64,000 nt of DNA from Toxorhynchites rutilus septentrionalis (GCF_029784135.1 NC_073746.1:258330994-258394993), one strand, 5' to 3'. Positions 44,528-57,049 are shown, counted from the stretch's first letter. The notes: a model not told the origin generated them from the sequence alone. Numbers and translations: made by a program.

Positions 44528-45701
44528 TGACGTAGGATTACGTCTTTCGGGAACATATTGGGGTACAAATTGAAAATCGAAAATCGAGCACATCGTGAAA
44601 ATTGTCCAATTTCAAACGCTTATTGCTAAGTCATTTCATGATGGATTGATGAAATTTTTGCGTCAATCGATGTCGGCACTCCATAACATTTTTTTATATT
44701 GAATAAAATAATATATGTAATGAAACTAACTATCGAATAATTGAAAAATCTCAACCCCTAGCCTAACGGAAATTGGTCGAAATTGCGACAAATGCGGCGG
44801 TTCCCTAACAGAGACATCAATACCAAGCTGCCTGGGGGAAATCGGCATTGCAAATACATGAAAATAGGGGAATTTTTGTTCCTACCTAAATGTGTTCCCT
44901 AACAGAGATATCAAAACCAAGCTGTCTGGGGGAAATCGACATTGCAAATACATGATAGCAGGGGGAGATTTTGTTCCCACCGAAATGTGTTCCCTAACAG
45001 AGACATCTAAACCAAGGTGCACGAGGGAAATTGGCATTGCAAATATGTGCAAGTCAGGGGCATTTTTATATAGCAAGTAGGGTGAGTGATACTATTAATT
45101 ATAGCAAATAAAATTTAAATTTGGAACTTTAATGTTGGTTGCTTCGTGAAATTTCATATCAATGACTGGTCGTGTATTGTGATAAAAATTAGCACAAGTG
45201 TAATTGTAAAATTGTATATGGTAGCAGTTGTGTTAAAAATGACTTGATATATTAATCGATTTATTACAATTTTCATAAATATAAACGCTCGAGAACGGGT
45301 TGTTCGGTTTAAGCTGTCTGTTTTGTTGTGTTCATTTTCACCCAAGGGGAGTTCATGCGGCGAGGAAGAATTGGAAAAGTGAAGAAATATTTGAAAAAGT
45401 GATTTCTCATATGCTCTACATATAGTGTAAGGTGTTATCTTATTCTACTTCGGCATCTTCTATCTTATACGCATCACCCGACTACTGTTTACCATACTTC
45501 TGTCATCATCACTCGGTGAACACTGGTGGAGTGAACAAACAATACCCAATAACCAAACAAAAATGCCCTTTTCAGGGGCACCAAATCATTATCAAAGAGT
45601 TTAACGATGTAATTCTTCAAACATATCCAAATTCAACAGATAGCCTAACGGAATCCTACGTCAACTATGCGGTCGTGTCTCAGACACAACCCTCCTGTGA
45701 C
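44528..45701 (+). repeat. B-family copy B2, full length, uninterrupted
   Basis: It runs from TTGACGTAGGATTACGTCTT to CCTACGTCAACTATGCGGTC, GTGTCTCAGACACAACCCTC, CTGTGAC, then a T run. The hairpin GGTCGTGTC-TCA-GACACAACC is present at 45671-45691. About 1.17 kb, the same length as B1 without the LINE. It provides the empty site for the I LINE near 44.72 kb (ACTAACTATCG, reverse of the duplicated target). Confidence 0.88.
44795..45070 (+). repeat. Three tandem ~95-bp units inside B2
   Basis: Each unit has the order TTCCCTAACAGAGACATC, AACCAAGCTGCCTGGGGGAA, ATCGGCATTGCAAATACATG, then GGGG-x-TTTTTGTTCC. The three units begin near 44795, 44895 and 44990. B1 has two units. Central tandem repeats are typical of HINE/DINE-1-type elements. 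Confidence 0.85.
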
Positions 45702-47124
45702 TTTTTTTTACCCCTGCTGACGACACGCGTTTACTGTCTGCCATTGGCTGTGGTTCGACGGAAACGTCCCGTCTGCCTCAAGGTTCACGGAAAGGGGTGA
45801 TAAATCATGGAGTCAAATAAGAAACGGAACTGCCATTCTCGGTTGACGGTCAGCGGATTTTCGTACAGGATTTCCCGAGAAAAAACCTTTGGTAGTACCC
45901 GGTGTTTGTGATTTTAATGACGTGGGAGGATTTTTCCAAGTCACAGGATGTGAAATGTAAGAGATTTTAGTGCTGGAATGGAGGAATATTCATTTATAAA
46001 TTAGGGAGGTGGGATTTACTCCATTTTCGCTCACAGACAGTTGAATATAAACAAATAATATTATTTCCCGTTTCCGTTTCTTTAAACTGAATGTGCTCTT
46101 TTCATTCCGTTCGTTGACTTGATTTTTTTGGCGGTTTGCCTGGTCATTTTAAAAAATTGCAGAGATAGAATTTCGCGGTAAATGTTTGTATTGTTTCCAC
46201 AAATAGTGAGACATTCAGACATTTTGGCTTGAACAAAATAATAAATTTCTCGTTGTTGCCATTGCGGAACATTTGGCAGAAAAGTTTTGATCTAAATGAA
46301 ATTTAATTAAGACTGGATCTGTAGAAAGGGTTGAACAATTTATCAAATTTTGAATTGACAACCGGAACAGGCTGTCGCTAGCCTGGCAGAGTTCGGTGAC
46401 AGTTTGCTAAGTGTTAGCTGATAGTGAAGGCGGAAACATACGCCGCTGGCATATTCTGTTTGCAATAACTGTCGAGTCGTGTTTACCAAGCTTGAATAAT
46501 TGAAATTGCGACATCAAACTCAACTGAACTTTAGATTAGCGATTTCGGAGAATCATTATAGATTTAACATATTAGTTGTTATTTATGATCGAGTAAAAAA
46601 GCAGCATGTAATGGCTCTCTTGGAATTATAGTTGCTATATGTAGAATAAGAAAAAAAATAAGTTTTGAACTATAGTAAGCGAAAGTTGAAGATGAATGGA
46701 AACGCCGCGGTCAGACGAAAAAAGGATGGATTCCGGTGGCGAAAATTGTGAACAAATTAGGTGTGCGCGGTCACATAAACGGTAAAATTAGGCAGATTCG
46801 TCGAAATAATAACGAACTATTCATCCTATTTTTCGACTGAATATACCGTTCTGAATCATATTTTGGACACTCTGTAATAATCACTTGAAATGGTTAATGC
46901 TCTGAAGATATGTGAAATGTGAAAAGTGTGAAATGTTTCCGAAAAATTTCAACAGCGTGTGAAATCACTCTATGCTGGCATCCGTGCAAGCTCAGTACAT
47001 ACACATATATAGCAGAGAAGAGAAGTGGAACATGAGAGAAAAAAGTGGCAACGATTAGTGGCAAGAAAATGTAAACAGTGAAAAAATTGACAGATGGTTT
47101 ACGCTCTAAAAATTGAACATAATG
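45702..47124. other. No gene seen
   Basis: Mixed-composition spacer. No open frame with recognisable motifs and no repeat boundaries noted. Confidence 0.45.
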
Positions 47125-47128
47125 TTAA

Positions 47129-48175
47129 GGTGAAGGTGGAAGCTAGCCATTGTAGTAGTATAGGTAAACCCTCGTGTAAAAATGGGGTAATAGTGTTTGT
47201 GAGAGAAGAGCAAAGCACACGTAAATAGATCAATTCACTTATCAGACTGTGTGGCGCTTCATTGACACGAGTCTTTGAATACATTTGAAAAAAAAAACAA
47301 ATAACAATTCAATACTAAAGTAAAATGTATGATCGATATGTTCCGATGAACAATTACAAATATAAATATATATAGAAGGTGCATTTGCATATGATTCTGA
47401 TAATACGCGAGCGTAACATGAGCAAATTTATAACACATGCGAATTGGGGCACTTTTGGTATTAACAAGTTCTTCCGCATAGTAACTCGATGTTGGTAATT
47501 CCTTAATATTTTCCTTCGTTGATCGTATTGTTTTCACATATTCACGTTGGAAAGCCTTAACCCTTCTCTTCGTTGGCCGAGGCATTTAGATTGAATTTAA
47601 TACTTTTCCGTTTACTGTTTTTGAAAGCATAGGCAGCCGTGGCAGTGTTCCGAGCTCTGCAATACAATTTTCTTACCCAATGTTAAAGTTGCTAAAACTT
47701 ACATTATAGACCCATTAAACGTAAAAATAATAATTGTATTGATATCAACACAATTTTATTCTATTCATATTCATGACATGGGACGCTATGACTCCGGAAT
47801 AACATTTTATTGAGTGGTTTTTATAGCTGTTTCGATGATGTTGTTTGGCATCAGTGTCGAAAAAATAACGATGCTTCCACCAATACAAACAAAACCATTG
47901 CAGAAGATTGAAAAACGAAAATTTAACTTTCAGAGCACTTGCTCGAGTTTTCCGACGTTCTTCACTATACGGTGCGAAAGCAAATGAAAATTTAATATCT
48001 TGTGAGTAATCGATTAGAGTTTGGTTGATATTACTTGATGGGAAGTGTGCGAAAACGATCATTTTCTTCACACTGTTTCGCAAAATTATTGATTTTCGGG
48101 CGAGAGGTGAGGGAGGGAGATGAAAGAAATGAGCGCCATTGTGGCAGCCATTTGTGGCTAGCTTCCACCTTCACC
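47129..48175. mobile_element. TTAA-flanked TIR element (piggyBac-type duplication)
   Basis: A 1047-bp element with TTAA on each side (47125-47128, 48176-48179) and inverted ends GGTGAAGGTGGAAGCTAGCC and GGCTAGCTTCCACCTTCACC (perfect over at least 20 bp). TTAA duplications are the hallmark of piggyBac-like elements and their MITEs. Two minus-strand frames lie inside: 47585-47259, starting MPRPTKRRVKAFQREYVKTI, and 48083-47745. Neither shows a DDE motif that I recognise. Confidence 0.85.
47259..47585 (-). CDS. 108-codon frame inside the TTAA element, unrecognised
   Basis: It starts MPRPTKRRVKAFQREYVKTI and continues STKENIKELPTSSYYAEELV. The first ~50 residues are basic and hydrophilic like a DNA-binding N-terminus. 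The rest is a hydrophobic, low-complexity run typical of non-coding AT-rich DNA. It could be a transposase stub. Weak. Confidence 0.2.
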   Translation of the reverse strand: MPRPTKRRVKAFQREYVKTIRSTKENIKELPTSSYYAEELVNTKSAPIRMCYKFAHVTLAYYQNHMQMHLLYIFIFVIVHRNISIIHFTLVLNCYLFFFSNVFKDSCQ

Positions 48176-48279
48176 TTAAGATGTTTCTAAAACGGTGGGA
48201 GACGTCATATATAAGGTGGGAGGTTCGTATATAATGTTATTAATGTTAGCATCATCATGATAAACACGCCCTTGGTCCC

Positions 48280-48840
48280 GAAACCATGTAAACTATAAAA
48301 AAACAAATACAATTATTAATCACGAAAACATCATTAATTTTTTTCGCAAGTTCATTATTTTTCCTAAAAATTCTAGCTCATTGGCTTTAATTTGATAAGT
48401 CGATCATCTCGGTTAAAATTATAACTCAAAAAAGAAAAAAAGAACACATCTGATTCTGAGTAAAAAATGTAAATGTGTAAAAAATCCTCAGTTTTCATAA
48501 AAAAACATAGAAAATTATAGCGCCGTTGGTGCCGAAACCATGTGAACTATAAAAAATGGATACAATTAATAATGACGAAAACAAAATTCAAATTTCTTGC
48601 AAGTTTGATAAAAGACTAGCTAATAAACTTCAATTTGATGTGTCGATCATCTGAATCGGCTTAGTGGTTTGAATGTTATGACTTTTTGATAAAAGTCATT
48701 TTTGGGAAAAATAAAAAAAAACGAATCACCCAAAAAAAATACAGGTTCAATGTTTTACCATAACGAATACAAGCTACCAATTTTCACGAAAATACGAAAA
48801 CTACTATATCAGTTTGGCATGGAATGGCTGAAGTAATACT
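48280..48840 (-). repeat. R-family repeat, minus copy
   Basis: In reverse complement: CATGCCAAACTGATATAGTA, TTTTCGTGAAAATTGGTAGC, GATTCAGATGATCGACACAT, TTCACATGGTTTCGGCACCA, and a second partial unit with GATGATCGACTTATCAAATT and CATGGTTTCGGGACCAAGGG. It matches 42.77-43.15 kb in inverse orientation. Confidence 0.7.
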
Positions 48841-50590
48841 TTACAAATTTCAAAGTTGGCGTTTTTTTTGTTGTTTTTCACGTCTTTTAGTGCGGCTATA
48901 ATAATAATTAGGATTACTGCATTTGGATTGATGCTAGAAAATAAAAGAATCATCAACTTTCTTAAATAGTGGATGTGATATAATTCACTTTATATTTGTA
49001 TATATATTTCTAAAATATTTGTCAAACAAACTGCAAAACTAAAAACTTTTATACTGTGCCTTAATTTTTTGAGTTTAACACTCTAAGACTAGCAAAGAAC
49101 CGCCAATTAAAAAGCACTCCAACTAAAAAAGCGCCAATAAGTGAATTTGTACTGTAAAACTGTAAAAAATATATAAAAAATATACAATCGATGACTTTTT
49201 TTGTCGTTTATAGGTAGGAGGGTAAATAATAAATAATTTTAATAATCATCTCAGAAAAATATTGAAAAAAACATTCCTTTTTTAATTTCTCTATCAAATT
49301 TCGATAAAATTGCACTATTAATATTTATTGCAATATTAATATTTGAATAAACTTATTCAATTATAAACATGTTTATATCAACCTTCCCATCTTATCATTC
49401 TTCATTAAAGACCTTGCGTCAAGACAGCTAGAAATCCATACACACTCAAATCAAGTGTGCCTGAAAAAAATATATTCTTCACGTAAATAAGCGATGAAAA
49501 TGTGGACACTTTTTAGTTAGTGAATTGTATGGAGTTCCACTGCTGTGCATATAGTATAGCAAGTTCGCAGTTCAACATCGTTCGTTCGTCTGATCTCAAA
49601 AGCCATCTAGTTTTCGTGATAAATCAAAAAAGCACATTCGTTGAAAAAAAGGGAGTAGTTCTGTGAACTTTTCTCTCACGGGTGACGAATACAAAAACGC
49701 GATTTTTCCCATCAAGTGCTTCCGAGAGTGTAATGAAAAGTACGCTCAAGTTAAGATTCATGCAAGCAGCAGAAAAGCAGCCTGATTGTATCAGACGAGA
49801 GGTATAAATTATATGACTCAGAGACATTCTTTTCTGATTTCACTCTAGACAGCGTTCCATCCTCAAATAATATAGAATGTAATAAATGGGCGAATTTAAT
49901 GCAATAATTCCGTAGTCCTTCGTAAATAATTGTTACTTGGACATCACCCTCTATTAAAACCTTTCCTACGTTGTGTCACTTTCTTTCTTACTACTTTCTC
50001 TCACTTCACTTTTCTTTCGCTTTCATTTCCACTTTCCAAAACACGTCCTATTTTGTTGAATGCTTTGTGTGTATTGATATGTCAACTTTACAAAAGAAGG
50101 AAAATACATTTCAGGGACGAAAAATCAGTGTTGCCAGAAAGGCTGGATTTTAATCCCTAAATCGGACGAAATTAAAATTTGCTGCATGGGCATGTATACG
50201 CTTGCATAGTGGGTCATCAACACCCTCCTTTGGTAGATATTTTTTTCTGTATCTCTTGGCAAAGTTACATCAAAATAACACTTTCCTATCGCTCCTGTTG
50301 CTTCTTTCATTCTATTTATTATTTTTCGTTTAAAAAATTACTTTGGCTGGAGAATCACCAAGGGGTAAGCTTGCGATGCAATGTTTTGCCAATCTTTTTT
50401 TTATAATTCATCTCGATACAATGAAATGCGCGGTAGTTACCTATATTTTCGTAGTAATATTGCTGTATTCAAATTATACTCCGCTGTTATTCTAGTTGCT
50501 CCTTTTGGTCGATATAATTTGAGGAGCACAAATTGAGCGAATAAAAACTGAAACGGAAAAAAAAATTAGTATTCTTTGTTATATATAAAA
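48841..50590. other. No gene seen
   Basis: Strongly AT-rich, with poly-T and pyrimidine-rich stretches (49.93-50.05 kb). No supported coding region. Confidence 0.45.
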
Positions 50591-50591
50591 C

Positions 50592-50745
50592 CATTCTATA
50601 CCAGACCGATATAGTGGTTCTCAGATTTTCGCGAAAAGTGGTGGTTTTGTTCTTTATCGCAAATTATTAGACCCGTATTTTTATTTAATTTATTAGGGTG
50701 CTAATTTTCATTTTAGGGTGGTCCGATTTGGCATTAATTCCTACA
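50592..50745 (+). repeat. R-family repeat fragment
   Basis: ACCGATATAGTGGTTCTCAG, TGGTTTTGTTCTTTATCGCA, AGACCCGTATTTTTATTTAA, TTTCATTTTAGGGTGGTCCG, in the standard order. Confidence 0.8.
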
Positions 50746-50931
50746 TGGTTCAGTGTTCAGATTTTCATTTTACACCTTGAACTTTTACACCGGTAAAGTC
50801 ATGTTACGTATAAAAGAACATGTTCTGATAACCATACTGCAATTCCATTCACTGTTTGCTTGACACTGTAAAATTTTGAAAAAAAATACTCGGAAAATGA
50901 CTCAACGGAAGCGTTTTCAACGTGTCCGGTT

Positions 50932-52498
50932 TTGACGTAGAACTACGTCTTTCATTAAGGGTGCCAAATCAAAAAACAGGTCACGTTTTTATGAAATAAA
51001 GTTAACGTTAATAACTATTTTTGCCGCGAACAGATTTTGGCTATTTACATATCAAACGAATCGGATATTCTCTAAGATTTGTTTGATATGCTATACATTA
51101 CAATCCCATAGTCTGTATATGGTTTAAACTGATTAAAACTAGAAGTATTCCCATTTCCTCATACATTTGTTCTGTCCATTTGTGTGCTTTACCGAACAGA
51201 GGTGTCAATAACGAGCAACTTATCGACGAGCAACGAAGGGGAAATCGTTAGATGTAAAGTCTCCGTGAACAAAGGAAAAAAAGAAGAACGAAGGGGAATA
51301 TTTGCCTAGAGTTTAAACAGTTGATCTCGCTGAGGCAAACCTTCATTCTTCTTGAGGAAATCGACTGAACAACATAGTTGCAGGGTGAGCTGGACGGCGA
51401 GGGATCGAATACCTTTCTCAAGGCAATGGGGGTGTAGGAGTAATATTATGGATAAAGTGAAGTTTTCCAAGGGCCTTTTTGAAGTTTAGAGACGAATGAA
51501 CTGAATAAGTTGAAAGTCTCTCTAATTCAACAAGCAAGACAAGAAGACAAACTTTCAGTATCGTTCTATATTCAAAGCAATGAATATCGCTTGTTCTTCC
51601 TTGTTTTGCGTCATCACATGTCTCCGTTTCGGATTGAGCTGTGGAAGCGATCAAATTACTCACTCGCTAATGTCTCTGGAATTGCAATCATTGCATCAAA
51701 CCGACGCCATTGTATTAAGGTTCTGAGCTACACAATTGTGGGGAATCATCAAACTAGGCTATAGTCAGCTCACCAAGAAAATAAATGTTTTGGAATTTTA
51801 TCAGATAAGTGTGTATATATATTGTCAGATAAGTGTGTATATATTTAGTTGCTTCAAGCCATCGATATTTGGATATTTGTGTGCGTACGTGCGTGCTTCA
51901 TAACCCGTACGTAAAAAATAGTGCATCTTCGCTACGCTGAAACCCCATTTGTATCTGCTCCCGTGTGCATTGATCCTGTAACGATGCAACAATCACCTAA
52001 TTTTGTTATGCTATGATTGACGATTGTTTGGTGTTGCAAATTATGCAGCCGTAAAAATAAATATAAACAAGGAAAGGAGATAGCGGGAGGGAAATATTTG
52101 CGCTAGTGTATTAGTAATGAATCTCTGCTGAGGCAAATATCCAACCTTTTTCCAAGCAGTTGACAGTATTTGTTTTTTATCATCATAAAGCTTCGTTGGT
52201 GCCTTTGACATTGCATCAATGCATTGAACTGACGCTATGGTGAAGCAGGTGTTAAGGTTGTGCACCAAAAAGTTTGTTTTGTGGAATACCAAGTTATTCA
52301 ATAAGTTATTAATTTCTTTGGGTTCGCGTGCGTTCTACAATAAAAAAAAACATTTCAGAGCGACCAAACTGGTAGAATGGTTATTTAAAAATTTTCGTAG
52401 CATTATAATATAATATCCGCATAACAAGCGACTTGAATTAAACTACACCGTAGTTCTACGTCAACAATGCGGTCGTGTCTTGAACACAACCCTCTATA
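50932..52498 (+). repeat. A-family copy A6
   Basis: It starts TTGACGTAGAACTACGTCTT and ends CGTAGTTCTACGTCAACAAT, GCGGTCGTGTCTTGAACACA, ACCCTCTATA before a T run. 1.57 kb. The 5' third and last ~350 bp match A3/A4 (CCAAGCAGTTGACAGTATTT, GCTTCGTTGGTGCCTTTGAC). The middle differs and lacks the ORF1-like fragment. Confidence 0.88.
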
Positions 52499-54020
52499 TT
52501 TTTTTCATGTTTATGAAACACTGACATTTTGGGATTTTAAATGTTTCGCGCCTGAACAAAGTAAAAAAAATCATAAAGTTAATCTCATAAGCAAGGGTAG
52601 TTGTTAAATCCTGCCCTGAATACGCCATTTCAACCGTACATCTCTTGTAACTAAAAAAAAGAGTATTTTATAGTTATGACATATAGTGTAATTGAATTAA
52701 TCAGTAAAAATGTTCTATGAATTAACAGATTTTTGTACTCCCAAGATTAGGCGTAGCTTTTGAGTACATATTGAAGTTAGACAAACATTTTTCTATATGT
52801 TCAAATGGTCACAATTCGTCGAAAACTACTTTACTCAGATTCAACTGGAGGTGTGTGACGGAGAAATTGATCTAGCTGTACATTACTGTATATCAATCGA
52901 ATTATACCATGACGAGTTTACGAGATTATGATGCTTCAAAAATTCAATGCAAGCGCCAACAACAAGTAGAACATATACAAAAAAAAATTGTAGGGACACG
53001 ACATTGATCATTTAACCAACTTTTGCAATTGGAATCTCAAAAAGAATATTCCATTTGAAAAGAGCCAATTTTTCTTTTCTTAAATTTTTACAAAAAAATC
53101 TAACTCAAAAACTGTAAGACCTACAGAATTCTGTCAAAGAAAAAAGATAAGAAATCGTTTGAATTTTCATTTAAAATTTTTCAAAAAAAAAAAATATTTA
53201 GAAACTAAGAATTCATTTTAGGAGAACTTCGTAGCCACATTGGTTTCGCATTTGCTTTATTGAGCGATCGATCGTGAGTTCAGAGCTCAGGGCCCTTAAT
53301 TTATTATCTTTGTGTTATTCTAGAATAACTACGTCCACGCAAAAATCATCATGCAAGCTCTGCTTTTGGGGAAGCTCTGTTTGAAACAAGAAAAGAACAT
53401 CGGCCTGTTGTGTTATATTGTTATGTGTTATGTTATTATTTTCAGAATTGAAAAAAAATCATTTTTAAGAAAAAGTAAAATATTATTTCTAGGTATTTTG
53501 TTGTTATTATTTCATGAAAATTTAAACAGTTTCGTTTGCCAAAATTTTGTAGGTGTTATAGTTTTAGAGTTATAAAGTCATGTAAAAAATATTCCAAGTT
53601 TGAAAAGGCGCGGTGCACAAATCACTTAACATCCGAATTTTGGACCCCTAACTATCTCCCTCTCCCTTACGTAACACAATTCAGTCTTTTATTGTGTTAC
53701 TTGCGATTTTCGTTATCTACGATGACCTTACCACCCAATTTCGATGATAATCGGATCTTTGCTATATTTTTCGAAGAGTTACGACTATTTGAACATAAAA
53801 GTATTGAGATTCATTCTTTTGCAAATCCCCTGTAAATTTAAACTCAAGTTACAAAGCTGTGCAGCGCATTCGAGACTAATCTTTTTCCAAAATTGAATCA
53901 AATGCATAAACACGAGGGCGCAACTTTGTGGAGCCAGTAAAACGACATTTCCAACGTAAATCATCCGCAGTTTTAGCACCGTTTGTGTGAAGCTACATAA
54001 ATCACTCCCAAAAACGATGA
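52499..54020. other. No gene seen
   Basis: AT-rich. Open frames at 53.35-53.83 kb have low-complexity composition and no motif. Confidence 0.45.
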
Positions 54021-54029
54021 CATATGTGT

Positions 54030-54500
54030 ACCCGCTCGTGTATTGCCACAGGAAGTGTGACATCGCACAATTTACAATTTGCCTCTGTCTTTCGGTTGGC
54101 CATTTCTCCTCACAGCCAGGATGCGGGCGGCAAGCCAGATTGTAGGGGCTCGCATATTTCTCGGTTCCAAAAATACGCGTACACACGCTGGGAGCGGCAC
54201 TGGCTCTCAGCCTGGCAATTCGATTAACTCCAGTGCTGTTGCGTTTAGGAGATTTTAGATGTCGCTTCGGTCGAGATATACCCGGTGGTGAGGTGTCAGG
54301 TGATGCCGCGAAAAGAGGATTTTTATGGTCTTTTTATGATGATACCAGAATCAACCGAAAGCTTACGGTGACAGTGACGGAGCCTGATGCGGGAATTCAC
54401 CAACCGGTCCCCGACCAGGCGACATATTGCGCACCGAATCCGTGCACGGGGACTCAAGGAAGTCACTGTCTTTCCCGGCGTGTTTGTGTTCGTTTGTAGG
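54030..54500 (+). other. GC-richer island with short Cys-containing frame
   Basis: This stretch is clearly less AT-rich than its flanks. The plus frame 54233-54499 ends DQATYCAPNPCTGTQGSHCL then SRRVCVRL*, reminiscent of an EGF-like turn but too short to call. It may be a 5'-UTR/promoter island or an exon of a gene not otherwise visible. Confidence 0.25.
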
Positions 54501-55637
54501 AAGTGGATCATATAAGGTTCCATTTCGACGCCACATACGTTGTAGATGAGAGATGTGAGCTACATGGCTGGCTGTGGAAGAAAGAAAGTCACATAAAAAG
54601 ATTATCATATCAACCTAATAATGTCCATAAAAGCAACTGGAAATATTGCTTTATGGCTTGATAGCGTTCTCCCACCGGAAAATGGCTGGAAAATGGGGCC
54701 GCCTCTGCTGGCTCGAGGGTATCTTAGTACGAGTAATGGCGTAGTTTTTTATGTTTGTCTTGGAAATTAGTTTTGAGATGAATGGCTTTATTTCGAGATT
54801 AGAGTTACTTTGTGGTGGATTTTGAAGATTTTAAATCATATTACAAATCACAGCTAGTAAGACCCTTCCAACAATCAAATAATCATGTATTCTTTGTAGA
54901 TTACGAATCTACAAATATCCATAATCCATGGCGGAAATAAGGCAATCACAAAAACAAGTTTCTTTCCATGATGACAATGATGAGAGCAGATGTAAATCGT
55001 AGCAAAACGATAAAAAAGGAACAGAAAAGAGTGCACATTTTCAACCATCGGTCAGAATGAGGGTTTTAATTATTCATCGGAATAGTAGTATACTCCCAAA
55101 ATAAAGCTCAACGGTAAAACCACACACTATTTTTTTGCTCTCTCGCACACAGTGTTACGTCTCTGGCCAGAACAAGAACCAAATGAAAACGATACTGAAT
55201 AAAATATGATTTAATTCATGAAAAATACCGGGTGGTTTCATTACTTGTGTGAGTTGATGTGGGTGGTGGAGGCCGATTTCGAGTATCCAGGCGTGTAGAT
55301 TGGAGTGAAAATGCAGTTAGGCCAGGAACGGTGGCACAGAGAAAGAGATGAGGTACTGCAGAACGGGGTTATGCTTGGAATGCGTTTGTTGATGGAATGA
55401 ATGTTTAATTCGCACTGGTTGTTACAGCACATATCATGCACATTGAATCGTTTTGCATTTAATCTGTTTGCTTTTGTGCATCACGAGAAACGTATTGATG
55501 AACATTGTTCGGTAAATTCATTTCGTACTATGCATTGATGCAACAATTGTTTACGAATGAACGATATTTTAACGTGCGAGGTAGTCCTTCAGATAATAAT
55601 TACTACTTTAAATTATCATTCAAAAATATATTTCTCT

Positions 55638-55858
55638 GTAATTTCACGGAAGTCGCTTTTGCGCGACGCGGTTTTAGGAATTTACGCGATTTTTTTATGT
55701 GGTTTTGGGAATTTAGGCGATTTTTTTACACGAACTTTGGAATTTACGCGGTTTTTTAACACGGATTTCAGAGTTTACGCAATGTTTCCTACGCTGATTT
55801 CAGAATTTACGTGGTTTTTTTAATCGGCATCAACCGCGTAAAAAGTAACTCCAGTGTA
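55638..55858. mobile_element. Degraded ACGCGG-repeat MITE
   Basis: Five or so repeats of a ~25-bp unit like GGAATTTACGCGGTTTTTTA. The right end CCGCGTAAAAAGTAACTCCA is loosely inverted relative to the left (GGAAGTCGCTTTTGCGCGAC). Related in build to the element at 2.50-2.88 kb. Confidence 0.5.
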
Positions 55859-55918
55859 AACAGATCGAATGGGCTAATTGATGTGACTTTCTACGAATAA
55901 GTTTGTATTGTATCACTG

Positions 55919-56360
55919 ATTGGTCCAGAACCATTCTGTGGACACTCCGACTGTGTGTTGAAAAGCGAGCTGAAAAAATGGGAAGACCAGGAAGTGACAG
56001 CCAATTGGATGGTTGCAAAACTTAAACAGGCGAAAAAAATTATTACGCCGAGTATTAAAATTACTCAACAGCTGCTAAGCCTTAATAAGAAAGACTTAAG
56101 CACATTCACTGCCCGAGTAAATACCATCTTAAGAACATAGGTTTAGCACAAGATGATATTTGTCGCTTTTGTAATGCCGAAAGCGAAACCTTGGAACATT
56201 TGCTCTGTAACTGCGGAGCTCTAACTAGACGCAGACTTCAACGCCTTGATAAAGTTATTCTGGAGCCCAAGGAAATTTGGTCTGTGTCGCCGATCAGGAT
56301 TATAAATTTTACCAAACAGATTATTCCTGATTGGCACCTATCACGCTATAGTTTTCAGTC
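55919..56360 (+). pseudogene. LOA-clade LINE ORF2 C-terminal fragment
   Basis: Two frames together give the region around and after RNase H of LOA-type LINEs: GPEPFCGHSDCVLKSELKKW, then KITQQLLSLNKKDLSTFTAR, and after a frameshift the zinc motif CRFCNAESETLEHLLCNCGA, then LTRRRLQRLDKVIL. The zinc spacing C-x2-C-x8-H-x3-C with the ETxEHLLC core is typical. The RT and upstream parts are absent. No polyA is evident. Confidence 0.7.
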
Positions 56361-57049
56361 TACTCCTTCATCAATAAGTAGTAGATAAGCTTGAAGTGTA
56401 GTATAAAAAAGGGGTATACCACAATAGTTCAAAATAATGGACGCAGTGGTTCACACCCAACAGGGGAAAAAAATCACTAATTGGTAACTGAGAAAGAAAC
56501 TTTTTTTTTGTTTCGGACTCTGTTGCTTCAAACTGGCTCTACATTAAAAAGTACGCTACAGAAGACGAGTCTGGTGCTTTCATTTGAAAGATGAGAAAAT
56601 TTAGTACAGGATATAGTAGTGGAACAACTAAATAAGTGAATTTTAATAACATTTTGGAAGTGAAACACTTAAAAGTTAATAATTTTTAATGTATTAATTT
56701 TAATTTTATCCTAAAAATTTATATTAAACTAGATTGTTTCTATCAATTAGAATAAAGTTCTTTAACCGTTCCACAATTTGTTCTTTGACGCACAACTTCT
56801 ATCTTTCTTAATTTGGCTGCAATATCGATATAAACAATTCCTGGTGAAAATTCAAGCAAAATCTTCAAAAATCACGATTTTTACGCCACTGTACATGTAA
56901 TAGCCACTTAAACTTCACCTTAACGTTGAAAGGTTATATTTCTTCATGAAATAAGTCATATTTGAAATATAAAAAAATATTTTTTCCAAAATGAATATAA
57001 TCGAGTCCAAAATTGTATATAATCGAAACACATATAATCGAGTCTGTAT

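Noticed and set aside
28211..52498. CRISPR-like or satellite array for the A/B repeats
   Set aside because: Units are 1-2 kb dispersed elements with defined termini and different interiors; this is a eukaryotic genome.
54233..54499. EGF-domain protein
   Set aside because: Only two or three cysteines in a plausible spacing (CAPNPC...HC); too short and without splice sites. Kept only as a low-confidence GC-rich island.
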